Positions 16,586 through 26,181 are shown, counted from the first letter of the stretch. The stretch is 64,000 bases of DNA from Candidatus Terasakiella magnetica (GCF_900093605.1 NZ_FLYE01000012.1:248001-312000); one strand, 5' to 3'. Made by a program: numbers and translations. Notes: generated by a model from the letters alone, not told the origin.

Positions 16586-17725
16586 ATGACAGACCAACGC
16601 ATTGACTTGGTAGGGCTCAGCCGTCAGGAATTGAAGGCAGAGATGGAACGCATTGGCGAAAAAGCCTTTCGTGCGAAGCAACTCTGGCAGTGGATTTATC
16701 ATTATGGTGTGAGAGATTTCACCAAAATGACAAATATCTCAAAGAACCTGCATGGCAAGCTGGCTGAACATTTCTATATTTCACGTCCTGAAACCGCAGA
16801 AGAACTTACCTCTGTGGATCGCACGCGCAAGTGGCTGTATAAATTTGATGATGGCAATGAAGCCGAAACCGTCTTTATCCCTGAAGAAGATCGCGGCGCG
16901 GTTTGTATTTCTTCCCAAGTGGGCTGTACGCTGACGTGTAAATTCTGTCACACAGGTACGCAGCTGTTGGTGCGCAACCTATCTGCTGGGGAGATTGTCG
17001 GTCAGTTTATGGCAGCGCGTGACAGTTATGATGAATGGCCCTCCCCCCCCGGTGATAAGCGTATGCTGACCAATATCGTGTTGATGGGTATGGGGGAGCC
17101 TCTCTATAATTTTGATAATACAGTTAAAGCATTAAAAATTTTAATGGATCAAGAAGGCATTTCCGTCTCAAAACGCCGCATCACCCTGTCAACCAGTGGC
17201 GTGGTGCCAGAGATCAGACGTTTGGGCGAAGTTGCTGATGTTGAGCTCGCCATCTCTCTTCACGCACCCACTGATGAGGTGCGCAACGAGATTATGCCGA
17301 TCAATAAAAAATATCCGTTGAAAGACTTGATGGCTGCTGTGCGTGATTATCCAGCGGCGATTAATGCACGTCGCATCACTTTTGAATATGTCATGTTAAA
17401 AGGCATTAATGATAGTGAGGCTGACGCGCGTGCCTTGACCCGCTTGGTCAAAGATATTCCCTGTAAGTTTAATCTCATTCCATTTAACCCATGGCCGGGT
17501 AGTGATTATGAATGTTCAGGGCGCAAAACCATCAAGCGTTTTGTGGAAATCCTTAATCGTGCAGGTTATACCGCCACAACCCGTGTGACCCGTGGTCAGG
17601 ATATTTTAGCAGCCTGTGGGCAGCTGAAGTCTGAAAGCGAACGTGTGCGTTGTTCGCGCATGAAAGCACGCATTGAAGCGGGTATTGAAGATGAGAGCCA
17701 CGTTCTACCAGCTTCAGCTGAATAG
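16586..17725 (+). CDS. rlmN: dual-specificity 23S rRNA/tRNA adenine C2-methyltransferase RlmN
   Basis: A 379-aa radical-SAM enzyme that methylates C2 of A2503 in 23S rRNA and A37 of some tRNAs. Motifs: the N-terminal accessory domain (LSRQELKAEMERIGEKAFRA, LWQWIYHYG), the radical-SAM cluster motif CTLTCKFCHTG, GMGEPLYNFDN, and the methyl-carrying C-terminal cysteine in AACGQL. The ATG at 16586 is preferred over a TTG 45 bp upstream, although its ribosome-binding site is weak. Convergent with the binding-protein gene downstream. Confidence 0.96.
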   Translation: MTDQRIDLVGLSRQELKAEMERIGEKAFRAKQLWQWIYHYGVRDFTKMTNISKNLHGKLAEHFYISRPETAEELTSVDRTRKWLYKFDDGNEAETVFIPEEDRGAVCISSQVGCTLTCKFCHTGTQLLVRNLSAGEIVGQFMAARDSYDEWPSPPGDKRMLTNIVLMGMGEPLYNFDNTVKALKILMDQEGISVSKRRITLSTSGVVPEIRRLGEVADVELAISLHAPTDEVRNEIMPINKKYPLKDLMAAVRDYPAAINARRITFEYVMLKGINDSEADARALTRLVKDIPCKFNLIPFNPWPGSDYECSGRKTIKRFVEILNRAGYTATTRVTRGQDILAACGQLKSESERVRCSRMKARIEAGIEDESHVLPASAE

Positions 17726-17735
17726 AATTTACGCC

Positions 17736-18515
17736 CTAATTTAAATATTGCGTCGTAATGCGCATGATTGTGCCATCAAGATGAAGGTTTTTAAGCTCGG
17801 TCTCGAGTCTTTGTTTGATAGCCTCTATGTCGTCCATATCAGAATTTCTTGATACCACGAGAAAGGCAGGATGATGGGGCATAAAAGGAATGGTCAGGGA
17901 CTTGATGTGTTTGAGCTTGTTATGTTTTTTCAAGTAATAGCGAAAACGCGCTTCGTTATCGATGATCGCATCAATGCGCCCGCGCTCTAACATCAAGACC
18001 GCATTACTGGCATTGTCAAAGGTAATGCGCTCAAGTTTTTTATCGGCAATGGCTTGTTCAAACCCGACTGAAAGGGCAAAGCCGCGGTTATGGGCGATTT
18101 TCTTGCCAAAAAAGTCTGTAATGCGGTTGAAATTAAAGGCTTTATCATTGCGCACAAATACACTGAAAGTGGAATAATGTAGCGGTACGGTAAAGATATA
18201 GTCTGCATATTCACGGCGTTGTTCGGTATCAAACAGCGAAAAACCCACATCGCATTGCCCGCTTTTTATGGAAGCTAACAGGCGTTTCCACGGATAGGCG
18301 TTAATCTCAGCCGATTGTTTCATCTTCTTTAGAATCGCAAGAACGATATCGATATCAATACCTTTAAGGGATGTGCCGTCTTTAATAACGTAAGGCTCAA
18401 ACCCTATATGGGTACAAATGCGCAGATCGCGCGCTTGTGATTTCTGATAAAAGCCAATCAAGAGAGCAAAAGACAAACAAACAATTTTAAAGAGTTTTAA
18501 CAAACCCAACCCCAA
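17736..18515 (-). CDS. periplasmic solute-binding protein (family 3, amino-acid type)
   Basis: A 259-aa protein with an N-terminal hydrophobic signal (IVCLSFALLIGFYQKSQA) and the type-2 binding-protein fold of the SBP_bac_3 family: LRICTHIGFEPYV, KGIDIDIVLAILKK, CDVGFSLFDTEQRREYADYI, then the second lobe with GRIDAIIDNE. There is no permease or ATPase nearby, so it may be an orphan sensor-type protein instead of part of an ABC importer. The start is a TTG in a G/T-rich stretch and is uncertain by two or three codons. Ligand unknown. Confidence 0.85.
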   Translation of the reverse strand: MGLGLLKLFKIVCLSFALLIGFYQKSQARDLRICTHIGFEPYVIKDGTSLKGIDIDIVLAILKKMKQSAEINAYPWKRLLASIKSGQCDVGFSLFDTEQRREYADYIFTVPLHYSTFSVFVRNDKAFNFNRITDFFGKKIAHNRGFALSVGFEQAIADKKLERITFDNASNAVLMLERGRIDAIIDNEARFRYYLKKHNKLKHIKSLTIPFMPHHPAFLVVSRNSDMDDIEAIKQRLETELKNLHLDGTIMRITTQYLN

Positions 18516-18653
18516 ATCACATTAGTTTATCAGCATTTTACATCTTTTTAGTTTAACAACAAGCCTACAGATTGCCCCTTGTCATCGCGGGCTGAAGGTT
18601 GCACACTTGTCGTTAGAGAAACGAATAAGAATAAAATAACGGAAATACAGTTC

Positions 18654-19463
18654 ATGCAGTTTGATTTTGCAACAATTGCCGGTCTGATTATTGGCCTAAC
18701 AGTCGTGACACTCGCGATCCTGTCGGGTTCAGATATCATGATCTTTTTCAATCTCCCCGGCTTGTTGATTGTTGTGGGCGGTACGTTTGCAGCCAGCCTC
18801 ATTAAATTTCCACTGGCAGGTATTTTCATCTCTATTCCCATCGGGATTCGCGCAGCCTTCACAGTGCAAAAAGAAAAACCACGCGATTATATTCGCCAAG
18901 CCATCATGCTGGTGAAAAAGGCACGCAAAAACGGCATTCAAACCTTAGAGCGTAATAATTTAAAGAATCCGTTCTTTAAAAAAGGCGTACAGCTTTGCGC
19001 AGATGGGCGTGAATTGGACTATATCCGCAAAATTCTCACCCAAGAAATGGCTATGGCGATCCAACGAGAAGAAGTTGGTGGTAAAATCTTTAGGGCCATT
19101 GGCGATAGTGCGCCCGCGTTTGGTATGTTTGGCACAATTGTGGGCCTGATCCAGATGTTATCTAATATGAGTGACCCTTCAACCATTGGCCCCGCCATGG
19201 CTGTGGCGCTTTTGACCACGCTTTATGGGGTGTTAATTGCCAATTTGATTGCCTTGCCCATTGCCGATAAGCTGGAGTCAAAATCAGGGGAAGATAAGGC
19301 GTTGCGCTCGCTTATTATTGAATGTGTGTTTCAAATTCAGCAAATGCAAAACCCAACCGCCATGTTGGAAATTCTAGAGCCGCACTTACCGGAAAAACAA
19401 CGCCAGCTTGGTGCAAATGAAGCCTATACCGCCGGGCGTGATGCCAAAAGAAAGCGTGGCTAG
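18654..19463 (+). CDS. motA: flagellar motor stator protein MotA (PomA-type)
   Basis: A 269-aa inner-membrane stator subunit that forms an ion channel with MotB and drives flagellar rotation. The start at 18654 gives MQFDFATIAGLIIGLTVVTL, the first of four membrane helices. Family features: GLLIVVGGTFAASLIKFP, the charged cytoplasmic loop with REEVGGKIFRAIGDSAPAFG, then GTIVGLIQML and the final helix pair. The stop directly abuts the motB ATG, so the two are translationally coupled. The frame is open upstream, but those codons lack a start with a ribosome-binding site. Confidence 0.95.
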   Translation: MQFDFATIAGLIIGLTVVTLAILSGSDIMIFFNLPGLLIVVGGTFAASLIKFPLAGIFISIPIGIRAAFTVQKEKPRDYIRQAIMLVKKARKNGIQTLERNNLKNPFFKKGVQLCADGRELDYIRKILTQEMAMAIQREEVGGKIFRAIGDSAPAFGMFGTIVGLIQMLSNMSDPSTIGPAMAVALLTTLYGVLIANLIALPIADKLESKSGEDKALRSLIIECVFQIQQMQNPTAMLEILEPHLPEKQRQLGANEAYTAGRDAKRKRG

Positions 19464-20447
19464 ATGAATACGTTGGATGAAGAAGTTGATACGATAGATG
19501 GTGGTAAAATTATCAAGCATGGGCATGATGCACCTGCTTGGATGGTGACTTATGCCGACCTCATGTCCCTTCTTTTTGCATTGTTTGTCTTGTTACTGTC
19601 TTTTTCTACAGTGAATGACAATAGTTTCCAGAAAAATGCAGGCCCCATGCGCGAGGCCTTTAATCAAAACTCGGATTTTAAGACCGATGAGCAATCTCAT
19701 CTTTCAGGTGGGCGGGGTATTTTATCTGGGGTGAAGTCCGTTCCTATGGACCTGCCTGAAACAGATGCCTTGCGCGATGTGATGGTGGCACAGTTGCGCC
19801 GCTCACTCGCAGTAGATATTGCCAATCATTTGGTGGAGCTGGAAGAGACAAAACTGGGTGTTGTCCTTCGTTTTCCCTCCGAAACAGCCTTTGAATCTGG
19901 TGGCTCAGAGCTGTCTGGAGCGTCTTATAGTTCACTTGATAAAATTATCCCGATTTTAGCGCGCACACCGGGTGAAATTAAGGTGGGGGGCCATACAGAT
20001 GACATCCCCATATCAACTTTGCAATATCGCTCTAATTGGGATTTATCATCGGCCCGGGCCACATCGGTGGTGCATTATTTCCTGCGCAGTGGGCAAATCC
20101 CTAAAAAACGCATGACCTCACAAGGCTATGCCGATTCTCGCCCGCTTATTGAGGCTGAAACACCAGCTGCGCGCGCAAAAAACCGCCGGGTTGAAATTTC
20201 TATCGAGGTGCCAGAAGACACCAAGGATGCCCAGAAAATCCTTGAAAAAATGCAGCCCAAACGCCGGGTCTGGACCGTGCAGGAAGGTGAAAAACAGCTT
20301 TTACCGGGCGCTGAGCAAATTGATCTGGAAAAACGCCGCAGTGATGCGCGTGCCAAAGCAAAGTCTGAGGCAGATTTAGCTGAAGAGCTGAATAAAAAAA
20401 GCAATAGGGTGATTAAACAGGACTTACAGTCAATCGGTCGTCAGTAA
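19464..20447 (+). CDS. motB: flagellar motor stator protein MotB
   Basis: A 327-aa partner of MotA. The single N-terminal helix WMVTYADLMSLLFALFVLLL contains the ion-binding aspartate (YAD). The C-terminal OmpA-like peptidoglycan-binding domain is at about 140-260 (GGHTDDIPIST, NWDLSSARATSVVHYF, KNRRVEISIE). A charged tail of about 65 residues rich in Lys/Arg/Glu follows and is longer than in many MotB proteins. Whether it uses H+ or Na+ cannot be settled from sequence. It starts immediately after the motA stop. Confidence 0.95.
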   Translation: MNTLDEEVDTIDGGKIIKHGHDAPAWMVTYADLMSLLFALFVLLLSFSTVNDNSFQKNAGPMREAFNQNSDFKTDEQSHLSGGRGILSGVKSVPMDLPETDALRDVMVAQLRRSLAVDIANHLVELEETKLGVVLRFPSETAFESGGSELSGASYSSLDKIIPILARTPGEIKVGGHTDDIPISTLQYRSNWDLSSARATSVVHYFLRSGQIPKKRMTSQGYADSRPLIEAETPAARAKNRRVEISIEVPEDTKDAQKILEKMQPKRRVWTVQEGEKQLLPGAEQIDLEKRRSDARAKAKSEADLAEELNKKSNRVIKQDLQSIGRQ

Positions 20448-20478
20448 AGGCCTTTCGTTCTCATGACGAATAAAAAAA

Positions 20479-20510
20479 GCCCGATGGAAATTTCACCATC
20501 GGGCTTTTTT
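20479..20510. terminator. bidirectional terminator between motB and ppa
   Basis: GCCCGATGG and CCATCGGGC form a perfect 9-bp stem with an 8-nt loop. It is flanked by seven A before and six T after, so it can terminate both the motAB and the ppa transcripts. Confidence 0.93.
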
Positions 20511-20531
20511 ATATCTGGGTCGTGTGAACGC

Positions 20532-21059
20532 TTATGCTTTATTAGCGCGATCCACAGCTTCCATAATAAGTTGTTTGGCTTTTTCAACGCCTTCCCAACC
20601 GGCAATCTTAACCCATTTGCCTTTTTCAAGATCTTTATAGTGCTCAAAGAAGTGAGCGATCTCTTGAAGGACGATTTCTGGCAGGTCAGATGCCGTTTTA
20701 ACGTCTTTATACATCAGGTGCATTTTGTCCGTTGGTACAGCGAGAACTTTCTCGTCCATGCCGCCGTCATCTTCCATCATCAAAACGCCGATTGGACGTG
20801 CAGGAATAACAGCACCTGGGATGATTGCTTCTGGAGCCAAGACTAAAACGTCAATTGGGTCACCATCATCAGACAGAGTGTGCGGAACAAAACCGTAGTT
20901 TGCAGGGTAGTGCATTGGTGTATGCACGAAGCGGTCTACGAAGATCGCGCCGCTGTCTTTGTCGAATTCGTATTTAACTGGTGTTGAACCAGCAGAAACT
21001 TCGATGATTACGTTGACGGCTTCAGGTGCGTCGCCAACAGGAATCTTTTTGATATCCAT
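20532..21059 (-). CDS. ppa: inorganic pyrophosphatase (family I)
   Basis: A 175-aa cytoplasmic Mg-dependent enzyme that hydrolyses pyrophosphate to phosphate. The signature [10 protein letters not shown] holds the metal-binding aspartates. Other family segments are [25 protein letters not shown], and the C-terminal [10 protein letters not shown] then [10 protein letters not shown]. Length is typical of bacterial family I enzymes. It ends at a shared bidirectional terminator. Confidence 0.97.
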   Translation of the reverse strand: MDIKKIPVGDAPEAVNVIIEVSAGSTPVKYEFDKDSGAIFVDRFVHTPMHYPANYGFVPHTLSDDGDPIDVLVLAPEAIIPGAVIPARPIGVLMMEDDGGMDEKVLAVPTDKMHLMYKDVKTASDLPEIVLQEIAHFFEHYKDLEKGKWVKIAGWEGVEKAKQLIMEAVDRANKA

Positions 21060-21083
21060 GGATTTTCCTCACACTCATTTTGT

Positions 21084-21103
21084 GGGTTACAAAAGTGTAA
21101 CCC
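21084..21103. repeat. 7-bp hairpin upstream of ppa
   Basis: GGGTTAC and GTAACCC are perfect complements around a 6-nt loop. They lie 24 bp upstream of the ppa start and downstream of the ampG-like gene. No T-run follows on either strand, so it is more likely an operator or leader element than a terminator. Confidence 0.35.
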
Positions 21104-21145
21104 GCGAATTTAGCAGCCGCACAATAGCGAAAAGGGGCGCTTTTT

Positions 21146-22477
21146 TCAAGCAGGATTCTTCGCTTGATGATCAAAGCGTTTCATCATCCACATTAAGAGC
21201 ACTAATGCAGGTGCTGCAATGGCTGAACAGGCAACAAAAAACCCGACCCAACCGACCTGTTCTGCTAAGACACCGGAAAATGCTGCAAACATATCGCGCG
21301 GGATCGCCATGAACGAGCTGAGCAAGGCATATTGGGTCGCGGTATAGGCCGTATTACATTGGCTGGAGAGATAGGCGACAAAGGCCGTGGTCGCCATGCC
21401 TGCTGTGACATTCTCACCAGAAATAGCCACCATAAGCATGGGAATATGATGCCCGACCTCGGCCTGAATGGCAAAAAGCAGGGTGGATAACATCTGTACG
21501 ATACCGCAATAAAGCAGGGCACGCATGACGCCGTAGCGATAAACCACAATGCCACCGATCATCCCGCCAATGATTGTGGCAGCAAGGCCAAAGACTTTGG
21601 TCACTGAGGCAATCTCAGCTCCGCTAAAGCCGATCTGGTGATAAAACGGGTTCGCCATAGCCCCAAGCATGGCTTCACCCATTTTATAAAGGATAATAAA
21701 GACCAATACCCAAATCCAGCCTGCACGGGTCATGAAATCTTTAAAGGGCTGAATAACAGCAATGTTAAAATTAGCAATAAGGGCGGCAAGCCAAGGCGCT
21801 TTACCTTGGGCGACCAGCTCGTCATATTGCCCATCGCGTTCAACCAATTGGGCGCGCGCAGCTAGATTTTCAGGCTCGCGATTAAGCAAGATGGTGATCA
21901 TGCCGACCCCAATAAGCCCACCCATGATGGTATAAACAACGGGCCAGGACACCCAGTCTGAGAGGCCAATGGCAACCGCACCGGCAATGAGCATGCCTAA
22001 GCGATAGCCGTTTACATACATGGCGGCACCTGCGCCTTGTTCGTCATCTTTTAAAAGCTCAATGCGATAGGCATCGATCAAAATATCTTGTGTGGCAGAA
22101 AAGAAGGCGACCAAAACAGCAAAAAGGGCAGTGAGTTCAGGGGTCTCAGACGGGTTTGAATAGCCAAGTCCGATGATGGAGGCGATTAGGCAGGCTTGGG
22201 ATAGTAAAGCCCAGCTTCTGCGATGACCGATCAGGCGATGAACAATGGGCAGGCGCACTTGGTCAATAAGCGGCGCCCAGAGAAATTTAAAGGTATAGGG
22301 CAGGCGGGCAAGGGAGAAAAAGCCGATAGTGGCAAGCGATACCCCTTCAACACCCAACCAATAAGATAGGGTGCCATAGACTAAAAGCAGGGGCAGGCCG
22401 CTTGAAAAACCGAGAAACAGGATGGCAAGGATGCGTCGATCAAAATAAATACGTGACGCTTCAATCCATCCGCGCAT
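21146..22477 (-). CDS. AmpG-like MFS permease (muropeptide recycling)
   Basis: A 443-aa membrane protein with about 12 hydrophobic helices. The N-terminal LFLGFSSGLPLLLVYGTLSYWL, then FSLARLPYTFKFLWAPLID, closely follows the AmpG pattern. AmpG imports anhydromuropeptides released during wall turnover. Its start overlaps the lipoprotein stop by one base (TGATG), so the two are co-translated. Other envelope genes nearby (bactofilin) support a wall-related role; substrate specificity is inferred from family. Confidence 0.88.
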   Translation of the reverse strand: MRGWIEASRIYFDRRILAILFLGFSSGLPLLLVYGTLSYWLGVEGVSLATIGFFSLARLPYTFKFLWAPLIDQVRLPIVHRLIGHRRSWALLSQACLIASIIGLGYSNPSETPELTALFAVLVAFFSATQDILIDAYRIELLKDDEQGAGAAMYVNGYRLGMLIAGAVAIGLSDWVSWPVVYTIMGGLIGVGMITILLNREPENLAARAQLVERDGQYDELVAQGKAPWLAALIANFNIAVIQPFKDFMTRAGWIWVLVFIILYKMGEAMLGAMANPFYHQIGFSGAEIASVTKVFGLAATIIGGMIGGIVVYRYGVMRALLYCGIVQMLSTLLFAIQAEVGHHIPMLMVAISGENVTAGMATTAFVAYLSSQCNTAYTATQYALLSSFMAIPRDMFAAFSGVLAEQVGWVGFFVACSAIAAPALVLLMWMMKRFDHQAKNPA

Positions 22478-22932
22478 CAGCTTTGTCCCATAATAATGGT
22501 TTCAAGGCAGCTGAGTTGACCGCGACTGTCTAACTCTGGGCCGCGCAGCTCGCTATGATCGACTGAAAGCCCATTTTGGCGGTCTTCATATAAAAACAGA
22601 TCAAGAATACAATTCTGCGTGCGATATTGCCAAATCTCAACACCATTATCTTTGCGCACAAAGCTTGGTAAACCAAGGGTTTGTTTTACATCAAAGGCAG
22701 ACATACCGACCAGCTTTTCCGGTCTGACCTGATGGTCCAGACCAAAGGCTTTAATGGCGGCAAGGCGTTGAGCGCTGAGAACGGGTTGAGCCTGTGATGC
22801 TTGTTGTTCTTGGCCTTGTGGTATTTTTCGCCCGCCGCGATACATATCATCGGAATTGGGGCTAGAACAGGCAGCCAGCACTAACACGCCGCACAAAGCA
22901 GTGGCTTGAACGGCGCGAGAATAAAAAGACAT
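22477..22932 (-). CDS. putative lipoprotein with BamE/SmpA-like domain
   Basis: A 151-aa protein with a signal peptide ending in the lipobox LAAC (ALCGVLVLAACSSPNSDD), so it is probably lipid-anchored in the envelope. Residues about 75-135 (LVGMSAFDVKQTLGLPSF, then EIWQYRTQNCILDLFLYED) resemble the small beta-rich BamE/SmpA-OmlA fold. It is probably not BamE itself because the core motif differs. Gene order bactofilin, this gene, ampG-like suggests one operon. Exact function unknown. Confidence 0.75.
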   Translation of the reverse strand: MSFYSRAVQATALCGVLVLAACSSPNSDDMYRGGRKIPQGQEQQASQAQPVLSAQRLAAIKAFGLDHQVRPEKLVGMSAFDVKQTLGLPSFVRKDNGVEIWQYRTQNCILDLFLYEDRQNGLSVDHSELRGPELDSRGQLSCLETIIMGQS

Positions 22933-22941
22933 AATAATAGC

Positions 22942-23586
22942 TTATTTGCCGTCTTCGTTACGGGCTTTTGCGATTTCGTCCGGGCTGAGTGTGGACATAG
23001 AACCCGCAATCTCACCGCCTTCTTCAATGACGATGCGACCATAACGCACATCACCTTTAACGCGGCCACCGCTTTTAACGGTCAGTGTTTTATAGGCATA
23101 AAGCTCACCATCAAACACACCTGAAATGAAAGCTTCTTCCACATGGGCTGTGCCTGTGTAGACACCACCATTTGGCACATCAAGAACACGCGCATCAGTG
23201 ATTTTTGCATCAACCTGACCTTCAACGATCAAGGTTTCACAGGAGGTGATTTCACCACGAAGGGAAATTTCACGGCCCACTGTAAGCGTGCGTGGGTCTT
23301 GGAAATTGCGTTGATCCCCACGGCGCGGCGTTGCACCAGGAATATCCATGAGGCGACGCGCCGCAATATCGGGGCGATAACCCGGCGCTGAACCCGTAGA
23401 GGCCGCATTAGGTACCGCAGGTTTGCTCGGTGGGCTGGCAGTATGTGAACCTTTTGCAGAAAAAGGTTTCAACGGGGGAAGTTGTTCAACTTTATCTGCA
23501 TTTGCATCTGTTGTGCTAGCAGGTTGATCTTTCTTTTCCTCGGTGGTCGGTTTGTCGCCGTTTTTATTACGCCCAAACATACTCAC
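22942..23586 (-). CDS. bactofilin (polymer-forming cytoskeletal protein)
   Basis: A 214-aa protein. Its central ~110 residues form the bactofilin beta-helix, with repeated short hydrophobic/Gly strands: LTVGREISLRGEITSCETLI, VEGQVDAKI, GTAHVEEAFISGVFDGEL, VKSGGRVKGDV, IVIEEGGEIAG. The flanking N-terminal ~90 residues and short C-terminus are disordered, as is usual. Bactofilins polymerise without nucleotide at the membrane and guide wall synthesis or polar structures. It is upstream of, and probably co-transcribed with, the lipoprotein and ampG-like genes. Confidence 0.93.
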   Translation of the reverse strand: MSMFGRNKNGDKPTTEEKKDQPASTTDANADKVEQLPPLKPFSAKGSHTASPPSKPAVPNAASTGSAPGYRPDIAARRLMDIPGATPRRGDQRNFQDPRTLTVGREISLRGEITSCETLIVEGQVDAKITDARVLDVPNGGVYTGTAHVEEAFISGVFDGELYAYKTLTVKSGGRVKGDVRYGRIVIEEGGEIAGSMSTLSPDEIAKARNEDGK

Positions 23587-23595
23587 ACATACTCC

Positions 23596-24285
23596 TTAAG
23601 AATTTTCCAGCATCAGGAATTTCGGCTCCTGTCGCCAGTTATGAAACAGATGTACCATGACGGCTGTGCCGACCACTGGTGCTAATAGGTTTACCAGAGG
23701 AATCGTCAACAGGAAAGCAGTCAATGCCCCTGCGATCAGTAATCTCCCCTGATAGACTTTACGCAATGCTTTGGCTTTTTTTACACCCACACGACGTTGA
23801 CCTACCAATTCAAAATACTCGCGACTTATTAAATAGCCGTTAAGCAGGTAAAACACCAGTAGGTTCACCGCTGGAAAGAGTAAATAAATCGGCAAGGCTA
23901 AAATATTGAGCAAGATCATCACACCGGCAAATTTAATTGCCTCAACCAATGTTTCCCCCCAGGGAATGGGGTTGGCGGGTGGCAGGTTGGAATAGTGCTT
24001 ATTTTCAACAGCTTGTGCGATATCTTCCAGCAAAAAACCGATGATGACTGAGGCAACAGCGGGGAACAAAAGCCAGACCACCGCAAGGGTGGCAATGGAA
24101 CCCAGCCAATCAATTGCCACATCAATCCATGGAATATTCACTAAAACCGCATCAAAAAGAAAACCTGTGACGACACTAAAGAGCAGGATAAAAGTGATGA
24201 ATGAGCCGAGAATTCCTAAAAGAATGACTTTTCGAAATGTCGGATCAGGCAGTTGGGCAAAAGATTTTGTAAAAGCTGAAATCAT
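23596..24285 (-). CDS. EI24 / CysZ-like integral membrane protein
   Basis: A 229-aa protein with several hydrophobic helices: VILLGILGSFITFILLFSV, WLGSIATLAVVWLLFPAVA, GVMILLNILALPIYLLFP, and a last pair near LLIAGALTAFLLTIPLVN. The pattern, with amphipathic re-entrant segments and the NGYLISREYFE loop, matches the EI24/CysZ family. CysZ is a sulfate permease in enterics, but alphaproteobacterial members are not well defined. The start is taken at MISAFTKSF; the longer frame lacks support. It lies 9 bp upstream of the bactofilin gene. Confidence 0.85.
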   Translation of the reverse strand: MISAFTKSFAQLPDPTFRKVILLGILGSFITFILLFSVVTGFLFDAVLVNIPWIDVAIDWLGSIATLAVVWLLFPAVASVIIGFLLEDIAQAVENKHYSNLPPANPIPWGETLVEAIKFAGVMILLNILALPIYLLFPAVNLLVFYLLNGYLISREYFELVGQRRVGVKKAKALRKVYQGRLLIAGALTAFLLTIPLVNLLAPVVGTAVMVHLFHNWRQEPKFLMLENS

Positions 24286-24385
24286 CTTATTCTCGTGTTT
24301 CCCATAACATAAAGGTAGGGACCTATTTTTAAAGTTTCCTTGCGCAACGCAGGAAAACACAGGTTATGTATCTCGAAGGGGGCAC

Positions 24386-25315
24386 TTAGGAAAGGGCTTT
24401 ATGCAGAAAATCTAGGATTAAATGATGAATTTTTTCATGTTCGGCCTCACGCTCAAAACCATGATCATCATTGGCAAGCTCCCCAAGTGCGGCTTTTGCC
24501 TCTTCTCGCACAGGTGAAAGATACGAGAAATGTCCTGCTTTTTCAGTGACATGATACTCACATGATGTGGTGAGACCTTGGCGAATTTCATCTGCGTGAA
24601 AGGGATGACGCAAGATCATGTCGCGCTCTGCCCTGAAAATCTGCACTGGGCATGTGACTTTGCTAAGCGAGGAGGCTGGAAACAGCCCGCCACTCACAGG
24701 GGCAAGGGCAATGCAGGCTTTATAGCGCGGGTCCGGCGTTGTGGGCAGAAACTCTTCCTCAAAGCCATCGCGCACAATGACTTCATAGCCGCTGAAGATG
24801 GGATCAAACTCACGATTTGCGCGGATATGTTGGGCAAGGCCTTTGACATTTGGCTTGGCCCCCACACAAGTCAGCGCCGTATAGCCCCCCAGTGAAAAAC
24901 CAAAAACAGCAATTTTTTGCGCATTAATAGAGCTATACCATTTTTGGGCAGATAAAAGGCCATCAAGGGCGGATTTTAGATGGTGGGAGCGATATTGATA
25001 GGTATGGGCAGAGCCTACCCCGCTATCATCAAAGAAATTATTATTGGGATGTTCAGGCGCTAGCACCATATAGCCGTTTTGGGCGAGAAATTCAGCAGTT
25101 TTGCAATGACCAAAGCGCGTCCCGCCCGAGCCATGGGACATCATGATAAGAGGAAAAGACCCCGTGGCAATCTCTGCATTTTTGGCAGCAAAGAAATCAT
25201 AGACCCCTTGGCGAAAGTTTTGTGCAGGTTCGGTGGTTGGATACCACAGTGCGCAACTTAATGTGCCATCAGGATCAGATGTGCGAAAAGAGGAAAAACC
25301 AGCTGAATATGTCAT
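24386..25315 (-). CDS. alpha/beta hydrolase (dienelactone hydrolase / PAF-acetylhydrolase-like)
   Basis: A 309-aa protein with an alpha/beta-hydrolase core. The oxyanion region is LIMMSHGSGG, the nucleophile elbow GFSLGG (G-x-S-x-G) lies around residue 145, and candidate Asp (FRAERDM) and His (EKAGHFSYL) complete the triad. The N-terminal LSCALWYPTTEP and the overall length fit the predicted dienelactone-hydrolase group. There is no convincing signal peptide, so it is probably cytosolic. Substrate unknown. Divergent from the enoyl-CoA hydratase gene. Confidence 0.88.
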   Translation of the reverse strand: MTYSAGFSSFRTSDPDGTLSCALWYPTTEPAQNFRQGVYDFFAAKNAEIATGSFPLIMMSHGSGGTRFGHCKTAEFLAQNGYMVLAPEHPNNNFFDDSGVGSAHTYQYRSHHLKSALDGLLSAQKWYSSINAQKIAVFGFSLGGYTALTCVGAKPNVKGLAQHIRANREFDPIFSGYEVIVRDGFEEEFLPTTPDPRYKACIALAPVSGGLFPASSLSKVTCPVQIFRAERDMILRHPFHADEIRQGLTTSCEYHVTEKAGHFSYLSPVREEAKAALGELANDDHGFEREAEHEKIHHLILDFLHKALS

Positions 25316-25411
25316 GCAATCCTATGTAATCCTCTCAACAAAGCTCGACAAGTGAATTTTGCTCTGCAAAGATTGTGATGACGTATTTATTGGTTTGGGG
25401 TGAGGATGGTG

Positions 25412-26176
25412 ATGACACAAGATATTTTAATTGAAACCCATGGGCCTGTGCGGGTGATTAAATTTAATCGCGCTGAAAAGAAAAATGCCATCACCCTTGC
25501 CATGTATGAGGCACTTTCTGATGCGTTAGTTGAAGCCGATCAGGCCGCAGATATTCGCGCTTGTATTTTGGCCACAGCAAATGAGAATTTTACCACGGGC
25601 AATGATTTGCAGGATTTTCTTGCCCATCCTGAATTAGATGAAAAGGCAGGTCCGGCTCGGTTCATCACACAGATTTCACAGATGAAAAAGCCATTGATTG
25701 CAGCCGTAGAAGGCCTGTGTGTGGGGGTAGGGGCGACCCTGTTACTTCACTGCGATTTTATCTATGCCAGTGAGCAGGCAAGCCTTTCTTTTCCCTTTGT
25801 TAACATTGCCTTAGTGCCAGAAGCAGGCTCAACACTATTATTGGAAAGACTTATAGGTCACCAAAAGGCATCTGAATTACTAATGTTAGGGGAAAGTTTT
25901 GAAGCCCGTTTGGCTTTAGAATTGGGTCTGATAAATGAGCTGGTTTCAAAAGACAAAGCTTTAGCGCACGCACTTGAAACCGCACAGAAACTCGCTCAAA
26001 AACCACCCACAGCTTTGCTTGCCACCAAGGCCTTGATGAAAAGTAAAACGCGCGATTTAGAGGGGCGCATGGCAGAAGAGTTTATCGCTTTTGCCAGCTG
26101 TTTAAAAAGCCCAGAATTGCAAGAAGCCATCCAGGCCTTTATGGAGAAACGCGCGCCTGATTATTCAGATTTTTAA
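25412..26176 (+). CDS. enoyl-CoA hydratase/isomerase family protein
   Basis: A 254-aa crotonase-fold enzyme acting on CoA thioesters. The start at 25412 follows GAGG; two earlier in-frame starts lie within 12 bp. Motifs: IKFNRAEKKNAIT, the oxyanion-hole segment ENFTTGNDLQDF, and KPLIAAVEGLCVGVGATLLLHCDF. The second catalytic position reads NIALVPEAGSTLLL, with a Glu usual for hydratases/isomerases, and only one acidic residue is obvious, so isomerase or hydratase activity is open. It stands alone, with no thiolase or dehydrogenase beside it. Confidence 0.92.
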   Translation: MTQDILIETHGPVRVIKFNRAEKKNAITLAMYEALSDALVEADQAADIRACILATANENFTTGNDLQDFLAHPELDEKAGPARFITQISQMKKPLIAAVEGLCVGVGATLLLHCDFIYASEQASLSFPFVNIALVPEAGSTLLLERLIGHQKASELLMLGESFEARLALELGLINELVSKDKALAHALETAQKLAQKPPTALLATKALMKSKTRDLEGRMAEEFIAFASCLKSPELQEAIQAFMEKRAPDYSDF

Positions 26177-26181
26177 TTCAC